NCBI GenBank assembly: GCA_034440575.1
Contig: JAOTOL010001660.1
Span: 815,001 to 879,000 of the forward strand
Reading direction: 5' to 3'
DNA: 64,000 nt
Source of the DNA: Imbricaverruca yamaguchii
Taxonomy: Eukaryota > Arthropoda > Thecostraca > Neoverrucidae
In this document: positions 57,140 to 64,000 of the stretch, piece by piece
Numbering within the stretch: the first letter of the stretch is position 1
How the letters are laid out: every line of letters starts with the position of its first letter
Made by a program: the position numbers and the translations under genes
The notes under the pieces: generated by a model
Database searches by the model: none
The model's input: the letters and a program-made list of their open reading frames with translations, nothing else
Told to the model about the DNA's origin: nothing

Positions 57140-57485
57140 CTCATAGTACTTTCTTAAAAAATATATTTAATCAGAATTGTTGCTGGGGTGGCTTGAGGAG
57201 CCAGGGTTCTATTGCTAAGCAGAGCTTGTTGCGTGAACCCTGGCCCCACCACCCGATCCATGAACTCCAGTTTAACGGCAGAATTTAGACCGAAAGTTTA
57301 ACGTACCGCCAATGCACCGACACGGCCGCCCGGTAGCTCATCCCCGGCCTTATCGGGCCAGCTGCCAACTGACACTCCCGGCCGGGGGTAAAGGCGAGCA
57401 TACGAAGCGACTCGAACCCTGTGTTGCCAGTACAGGGAAGACCAGTGCAGGCCAGCGCTCTAACCAACTGAGCTACGGGGGCGGC
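57140..57485 (-). mobile_element. tRNA-derived SINE (alanine-like A box)
   Basis: From 57485 downwards the minus strand reads GCCCCCGTAGCTCAGTTGG, TTAGAGCGCTGG and, after a longer than usual middle part, AGGGTTCGAGTCG. These are good A and B boxes. A GC-rich body follows (ccccggccgggagtgtcagt, gctaccgggcggccgtgtcg), ending in ctgattaaatatattttt near 57150. The tRNA region is too long for a working tRNA. Confidence 0.65.
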
Positions 57486-58365
57486 AAATAGACTGCAGCT
57501 CCTGAGTCGAAGCACTGCTATCACAGATATCTGACTACTACAATCGGACTATATACCTTGCACGCCCATTTTTCATTGATGCAGGTGTGACGCCGGGACA
57601 TTTGCCAAATGTGGCAACGTGTGCATCTGTCAAGCAAAGTTCGCATTTCAAGGCAGTACTACATATAACTGTCATCCTCCCCTTACTCATATCGAATCTG
57701 CTAGAATCCGGTGAATGTATGACGCTCTGCAAAGACGCCTTTTTCGCTTGCAGTTACTTGCCTATTTGACAGCATATATTTATCCCCTGCAGATAGCCAA
57801 TGGCGCTGGCAAGATCGATGAAAGCATATGCGTTGAATCCATACCATAGCATGAGCGGGAGTGTAGGCCGAGCACGAGCCGATTGCAACCAGAGATGCGT
57901 TGAGTTTGAGGTGAATCGAGATGGGCAGTATGCGTTGGCTGTAATGTCCATCCAGAATTAGGATTGTCACTGTTTATGCGCTAAAGGGGCATTGTCTCCC
58001 TCAGTCATTAATCCCCCCCTCCTTCCTCCTCAGACAGGAACTTGATCATTGGACATACGGGCATACACCAGGTACAAATGGTTTTCGGGGAGCTTTGACC
58101 ATGAAAGAGGTTGCTCCCCCCCCCCTCAACCAACAACTCCACAAAGTGATACCCATGTCTACGGTATATCAAGATACATCACAACAGATGCATGATGACC
58201 GTCGAGAAACCCGCATCATGGAAGCTATTTATTTATTAATTTATTCATTTATTTAACAATGCATGCCCTCCACGTGCAGTGGCTGTTACGGACAGTCTGG
58301 GCTATCCGAAAGGAGAATTCGGTGTACCGAACTAAATAGTTCTGTTATCTTCCTTTTGTGCTTAC
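57486..58365 (-). other. transporter intron
   Basis: Rest of the 1.5-kb intron between the exons at 58366-58500 and 56747-56900. tttatttattaatttattca at 58229 is a short AT repeat; otherwise nothing is seen. Confidence 0.6.
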
Positions 58366-58500
58366 ATTTATATTTGCGTCTGTTCTGGCCAAAACGCCGT
58401 ACTTTTTCTCCTCCGACCCATTCTCCGGAAATGGCGGCAGAAAGCCACCCAGTGTCAGTGCAGCGCAAACCGTCCAGCCAATCAGGATACTCAGAAGAAT
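58366..58500 (-). CDS. SLC23: SLC23-family transporter, exon 1 here (first one found)
   Basis: A membrane transporter of the nucleobase/ascorbate (NAT, SLC23) family that moves ascorbate or nucleobases across the plasma membrane by proton or sodium coupling; which substrate is unknown here. This exon has acceptor CTCCATTTTGCAG (AG at 58502-58501) and donor AAAT|GTAAGC at 58365, and is exactly 45 codons in phase 0. It reads ILLSILIGWTVCAALTLGGF, LPPFPENGSEEKKYGVL and ARTDANIN. A membrane helix is followed by a loop ending in A-R-T-D-A, the same arrangement as in SLC23 proteins, where the preceding exon ends in -FP. Together the seven exons (135, 154, 140, 148, 80, 142 and 122 bases) give about 306 residues, roughly half a typical 550-620 residue protein. 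The earlier exons with the first five or six helices were not found up to 64000. Confidence 0.92.
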
Positions 58501-58743
58501 CTGCAAAATGGAGCGCACACAATTATCAAACAGGCATGCGCCATACGGTGTGGTGTTCATGCATGTTAAAGCAGCATGGGAATTAATCGCTTCCGTAACT
58601 CATCGTGCATAAATCAGAAAGTGCATGCGTTGAACGATACCTCTACGCTGGAATATTGACGCAGGTAGAATGGATTCAAATGAAACAGTTTTGCGCTGAT
58701 TAACATAATTACACAAACAAGACCCAATGGAATTCCTAGTGCA
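58501..58743. other. transporter intron start
   Basis: Intron sequence upstream of the first recognised exon, with no other feature. Confidence 0.5.
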
Positions 58744-58944
<201 letters not shown>

Positions 58945-59052
58945 TGTATCATCCGGTCTAGCCAGGTCCAGTAACGCGATAGATTATTCTAGTTGGGATA
59001 TTAATGGATCGTTGATACACTGAGACGGGTGATGCACTGGGGTGGCTGAGGT

Positions 59053-59054
<2 letters not shown>

Positions 59055-59140
<86 letters not shown>

Positions 59141-59146
59141 ATATAT

Positions 59147-59241
<95 letters not shown>
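59055..59241. repeat. (CT)n followed by (TA)n
   Basis: A CT run of about 75 bases is joined through ctatctctctctatatattc to a TA run of about 85 bases. Confidence 0.97.
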
Positions 59242-59243
<2 letters not shown>

Positions 59244-60040
59244 TCGGTTGTCGGCAAAACTATTCTCCTCATTTGTGGACACTGAATTTGTAGCATAGAT
59301 TCGCTACATGGATATTTTTTATAAATGCAATCAGAATTGTGCTCATGTGATGCAGTAGTTCAGATCCTACAGAACCCGGGATCACCTTCTAAATGCTGTC
59401 GACAGATTCTTGATGTCTAAGTACTGGATTGCTTCTCGAGAACTTCGAACTGCTGGATCCATGGTTCGATTGGAGAGTATGCACAACATTTTTCTACTAG
59501 TCGTCAGGTTGTAGAACTGGCTTACGTACCGGTACCGGTAAGAAGTATCAGTCTTACGTAAAATGGCAATGGTTAGGCATGAGGTCTAGGCATCACGCGA
59601 CTTCATAAGATATTAGTTAGATATTCGATGAGGATGTCGATTTCGTAAATGATCTTTCGTGGCCTAAAATTGAATGCGTGCCTACCCTAGGGGTTTCCGC
59701 TTCATGACCCAGGATGCGGTTTCATAATTCAGCATCTGATATGGTCTATGGATGGATAGATTCATGGTTTCTGAGTTTTCCCAAATATTTAGAATATCAG
59801 CTCCTTGGAAGAGACTTGGAAATATTACCTGTCAAACAAAAAGCTCGACAGAGGCCTTTCAGGATCGCGACAGATCTACATATAGATGCAGAAATGCTAA
59901 GTCTCTGATGCGTCCTCCTTCCAATTCGCTGGGAGGCTCGACCAACCTTGTTGGTCGAGACACGCAAGGTGTAGGTAGCTTGATTATCATCAGGAAGCAT
60001 TCCCACCAATACAATATACGCTGGATGGTGGCGGGGGACG
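59242..60040. other. unassigned sequence
   Basis: No gene recognised. taccggtaccggta at 59529 is a perfect 14-base palindrome. Confidence 0.3.
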
Positions 60041-60044
60041 TGTG

Positions 60045-60135
60045 TGGGGGGGGCTATCTCAGGGATTTGAAAAACCTAACTGAATCTCCACGGTGTTAGA
60101 AGGGAAAGCTAGTTCGATTCTCGCTGAGAAGGCTT
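60045..60135 (+). mobile_element. possible tRNA-like SINE head
   Basis: ggctatctcagggatttgaa (A-box-like) and ctaGTTCGATTCTCGC (B-box-like, 60110) are spaced as in a tRNA, but the stems are poor. The GC-rich stretch 60230-60480 that follows could be its body. No second copy seen. Confidence 0.35.
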
Positions 60136-60660
60136 CACAGAACCGGAGGCAATGCTCAGTGTAAGCTTGTCACAACGATCCTGGTCCCACCTTCCGATTG
60201 ACAATTTCGCTTCTGTATCACAATTTCCACCGTGCCCTGGCAGCCGAGCGGAGGCCGACTGGTGCCGGCGTATCCGACCTGGCCTGGACAGGGGACAGCC
60301 GCCTAGTGGCTGCCCCGGCCGGAAGAGGTCTCAGGCAGCGCGAGACAAAGCACGGAAATGGAGCTGGCACTGCGGTGCAATGGGAATGACTCGATCCATT
60401 GATACAATGGATTGACTCGGTCCACTGTGCACAATTCCATTGAAGACCAGCGCCCCATCCTTTAAGCCAAACGGGCGGCATTGTGTGAACGGGCGGGTGA
60501 GAGATCGACCTGGATTCAATTTGGCCTCTCTATGTTGAGGCACATACATACCTACCTATATACCTATATACCTATACGCACATACATACCTATATACATA
60601 CCTATCTACAATTAAGCTTGGAACCATAGCTTTGGCGAAACAAGCCAACTTCTCCATTTC
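60136..60660. other. GC-rich unassigned sequence
   Basis: An open stretch at 60198-60389 gives a WD-repeat-like SDLAWTGDSRLVAA, but no second repeat or splice signal supports a gene. cctatatacctatatacctat at 60557 is a short repeat. Confidence 0.3.
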
Positions 60661-60674
60661 CACTGCCCAGCGGC

Positions 60675-61205
60675 CGCAGGATACAGGCTATACGGGCATT
60701 GCCATGGATTTGCTCTACCAGGTGCCTGTAGGATACAAGCTATACGGGCATTACCGTGGGTTTGCTCTGCCAGGCGTCTGTAGGATACAGGCTGTACGGG
60801 CATTACCGTGGATTTGCTCTGCCAGGCGTCTGTAGGATACAAGCTATACGGGCATTACCGTGGATTTGCTCTGCCAGGCGTCTGTAGGATACAGGCTGTA
60901 CGGGCATTACCATGGATTTGCTCTACCAGGCGCCTGTAGGATGCAAACTGTACCATGGATTTTTTTTCCACCAGGTGCCAGTAGGATACAAGCTATACGG
61001 GCATTACCATGGATTTGCTCCACCAGGTGCCTGTAGGATACAAACTGTACCATGGATTTGCTCCACCAGGTGCCTGTAGGATACAATCTATACGGGTATT
61101 ACCATGGATTTGCTCCACCAGGTGCCTGTAGGATACAAGCTATACGGGCATTACCATGGATTTGCTCCACCAGGTGCCCGTAGGATACAGACTGTACGGG
61201 CGGTC
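60675..61205. repeat. 52-bp minisatellite with 43-bp short units, about 10.5 copies
   Basis: Units ggatacaagctatacgggca, ttaccatggatttgctccac and caggtgcctgta. Two units (near 60940 and 61035) lack the same nine bases (cgggcatta), showing that the deletion variant has itself been copied within the array. Left units have ctctgccaggcgtc, right units ctccaccaggtgcc. Confidence 0.95.
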
Positions 61206-62260
61206 AACAGCTGGAATATTCGTGGAATGAGGGACCACCTCCGCATCTCTACACAACATCACGATGATGATCCGAACGAAATGTAGCTCACGAAATCTAC
61301 TGCACATTCCTTACCGGCAGAAGTTTGAAGATAGGTACCCAGAGGATTCCTCTGCGTTTTGGCACCCAGTATGGAAATGGCACCGATATATTATGCAGGT
61401 ATTGACTGAATAATACCACCAGACAAAGAGTTCTGCAAACGAAACACGAGTGCTGTTATATCACACCAGTGATGGTCACACAACAGGATGCACTTTACAA
61501 GAAAATTGCATTGGTTTTATGTGGTCGCTCTAATGACTTGGCCATTTTAGAGCGCTCTTAGATATCTGTCCGCATTTCGATTGACCTTACAAGGCAATCT
61601 GCAGGAACCTTCCAGGTGAGGCCAAATAGATCAATGCTGGGAGGTAGTGAGCTATTCAGTCGTTACCGTAGCTGTCGTGCTCTGGTCATACGGTAGGCGT
61701 AATCTTGTGGTTCAATATCAATAATATGTATGCTGAAGGCGCAGTGTGACTCCATGCTAGACATAATGGTCAAGGTTACCGACGGAGAAAACGCTAAAGA
61801 ATGACAATGGATGATTCATTGTTGAAACTGATGACTTTAGGAGAGGGTTTTGGCCAGGGAAAGATAATGGGTGACACCAGCATAAAGCCATATGTTTTTG
61901 TTCTCTGAAAATTTCCGACTAATAATTCCCAAAGTCTTCTAGTCGATACATTTTTATATTTTGAAATGAAAAATTAAACACGAAACAAAATCTAATGGTA
62001 ATGTGCTATGCATGGTGATCTGGTATCATTTGGACATTTTCGTTTAAGAATCATGTTTTCTTTTCTTTCTTCCTCTCCATACTTGGTCGTCCTTTCTCTT
62101 TAGTGTAGTAGTAGTTTAGGAAATGCATGTGCAACGTTATGATTTTGTATTATTTCCCCATTAACACCTATAGCAATTATTTTCGTGGAGCCTTCGAAGA
62201 CGTTACTAGCATTGCTAATTGTCTGAGAGGGCTTCAGGAACATCTTTTACTAATATCTGG
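61206..62260. other. unassigned sequence
   Basis: No gene or repeat recognised. Confidence 0.3.
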
Positions 62261-62261
62261 T

Positions 62262-62432
62262 GGCGGGATCTGTCCAGCAAGAAACAGGAGCGGGAAGTGG
62301 TGTGACCTGCCTTGATTTGCTTACCATGACCTACCTCTCACCCTTGGAATTTAACGTAATTAGGTCGCACGGGTATGGAAGGGCACTCCTGCCTACCTAT
62401 TAATGGGTAGGGGAATAAAAAATAAAAATAAA
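62262..62432 (+). mobile_element. possible SINE/LINE 3' end with A-rich tail
   Basis: ggtggcgggatctgtccagc to gggtaggggaataaaaaataaaaataaaaat ends in an A-rich tail of AAATA-type repeats, as left by retroposition. The head shows no tRNA-like boxes, so the class is open. Confidence 0.35.
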
Positions 62433-64000
62433 AATCTCGTGATACTTCTTACATCAAAAATTGCACCGGTATGCAAATGTATGCTTGCAAACAGTGTATT
62501 AGCCATATTCACTTTGTGGCTCGCAACGTACGTATTTTAGCTTTCGGAGCGCTTGGCACACCTGTACTTTCGGGTCATTTTAGGTCATACCTCAGTGACC
62601 TGACCTGATATCTGCTTGAATATCGGGACAACATAAGATGATATTGCATGCAACTATGTATCTTCCAATTTACTATAGACAGCGATTAATAATCAAGACT
62701 ATGCACCAGAGAGCTTTCTTTGTCAGATTAACCCGATGACCTGATCTGAGGCTAAAATTAGTATGACGCATGTGCATAATCATTTGTCTATATGTATTTG
62801 TATAATAATTTGTATATTCTTTCATATTTCGTTTCGCACTAAATCTTCTAAGGTTTGCTCTACAATATATAAAACAGCCAATAGTGAAATATGGGTGGAT
62901 AGATGAATGTGGAATAAAAGTAAAGCAAGAATATAAGCACAGTTTAGGTGCACGTGGTGAATGGAGAGTTGTACTACAAAAGTACTTTCTGACACATTGG
63001 TGTCCTGCCAACAAATATTAATAAAAGCAGGAATATATGCAACATTAAAATTATATTCTCTATTCGCTCGCCAGGTTTCAAGTCATTTCTAGGTTAGTTC
63101 GCTGAGATATTCCCTTAAGCGCTCCGCCACGCAGTCTATTGTGGATATATATAGCTAGAGCGGGGTAATTTCACGTGTCAAGTTCATTCGGGATGTCACC
63201 AGCGCTCTGCAATGATATTGGAAACTATTCGCGTTTTTTTAGGTACCTCGGAAAATTTTAAGAACCAATTTAAACATTTTTTATACTTCTCCAACACTCC
63301 TCACAGGGTGGAGAACATACGGTTTGCTTCGGTGGTACTCATTACCATTCCTGAGTTCCACTTGAAAATTATCATCTTCAACAGCTTGCCACACAACTCC
63401 AGGTAGTTGACCTTGACAGGATCGATTACCACGACTTTTGCATGTGTTATCGGTGCTGGACGGAGCATTCATCTTGCATATCATCAACTTTGAAGCACAA
63501 CATGCATTTGCCGAATGCACAACCAATGCCAGAACATTAGGACGAAAACGGGCGGCTGACTACATCTCGACCCGGACCTACTGCGCCTGACTTGGAAGCT
63601 CAAAATATTTAAAGGAACATCAAACGCCAAAGTACATAGGTACATACAGCATGCCGTTCAGCGCATCTCTAACATTATCGCAACACAACTGAGGGAATGG
63701 GAGGGTGCAAGTCGACACCCGCACTGCACTGGATGGATTATTATCCAGCACGGAGTGAATTAATGTATCTGACGCTGATGGAACATCATCCGATTCTTCA
63801 AAATTCACAGCTTCATTACCACCCGAGAAAGATGGGATCAGCGGGCCTCTCATAAACGCAGCACCTCTCTCATAAACGCAGATCAAGGGAAGTTCGGTGT
63901 GCAGCGTATTGCGGGGTGCTAAGGTATGGAGTCTGCGTGGAAAGAACATCGATAGATGCAATGACAGCGAAAGAACGTCGCACATGACTGTCAAAATATA
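62433..64000. other. unassigned sequence
   Basis: AT-rich with AGGTCA/TGACCT hexamers clustered at 62580-62610 and 62736-62746. A minus-strand open frame of 124 codons runs from the window edge to 63620 with no recognised family, and a 22-base direct repeat (cctctcataaacgcag twice) lies at 63846-63883. No SLC23 exon was recognised here. Confidence 0.3.

Noticed and set aside
60198..60389. WD-repeat-like coding segment
   Set aside because: Only one short resemblance; no second repeat, acceptor or donor.
61200..61286. LINE endonuclease start suggested by NSWNIRGMRDHL
   Set aside because: No further endonuclease motif follows before the stop; probably chance.
63212..63526. Missing upstream SLC23 exon in the last kilobase
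   Set aside because: Minus-strand frames here do not contain the expected helix or the -FP exon end. The preceding exon was not found.

Overview
The window is nuclear DNA from an animal, most likely an invertebrate and plausibly an arthropod. It has spliced genes with GT-AG introns, CR1-like and I-like non-LTR retrotransposon remnants, tRNA-derived SINEs, TTAA-flanked MITE-like elements and more than 25 tandem arrays with unit lengths from 2 to about 60 bp. No rRNA, intact tRNA, CRISPR, operon or prokaryotic feature was seen. Nearly all long open frames are artefacts of arrays whose unit is divisible by three, or that lack stop triplets.

The one gene recognised with confidence is on the minus strand. 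Seven exons between 58500 and 36434 encode the C-terminal half (about 306 residues) of an SLC23/NAT-family nucleobase or ascorbate transporter. All six internal junctions have GT and AG ends and keep the reading frame, and the stop codon is inside the window. The N-terminal exons were not found and probably lie beyond 64000. The introns hold most of the repeats between 36.5 and 58.5 kb.

Layout: 0-6 kb has an 8-bp array, a TTAA element, a candidate exon and 28-bp and 42-bp arrays. 7-10 kb has a degenerate duplicated block and a 91-copy 16-bp array next to a possible exon. 10.7-11.7 kb is a complete TTAA element (family B). 13-18 kb has a perfect hairpin, degenerate repeats and a 45-bp array. 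20-24.7 kb has several arrays, a possible terminal exon, a broken immunoglobulin-like exon and a reverse transcriptase fragment. 25.5-30 kb has family A copies, two CR1-like 3' ends in tandem, an A-rich block that looks artefactual, a 21-bp array and an I-like element with RNase H. 34.4-35.7 kb is a composite family B element. 36.4-58.5 kb is the transporter gene. 58.7-64 kb is microsatellites, a 52-bp array and otherwise unassigned sequence.

The most interesting structure is a pair of TTAA-target element families. Family A is about 830 bp with ends TTAACCCG..; family B is about 972 bp with ends TTAACACGCGCCCTGGAGG. Two family B insertions share the same 1.33-kb composite form (one full unit plus the right 364 bp of another, joined at TTAA). 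One of them sits exactly in a TTAA inside a family A copy, so the composite moved as a unit. Both families carry direct repeats of AGGTCA with 4-bp spacing, which match the binding site of nuclear hormone receptors.
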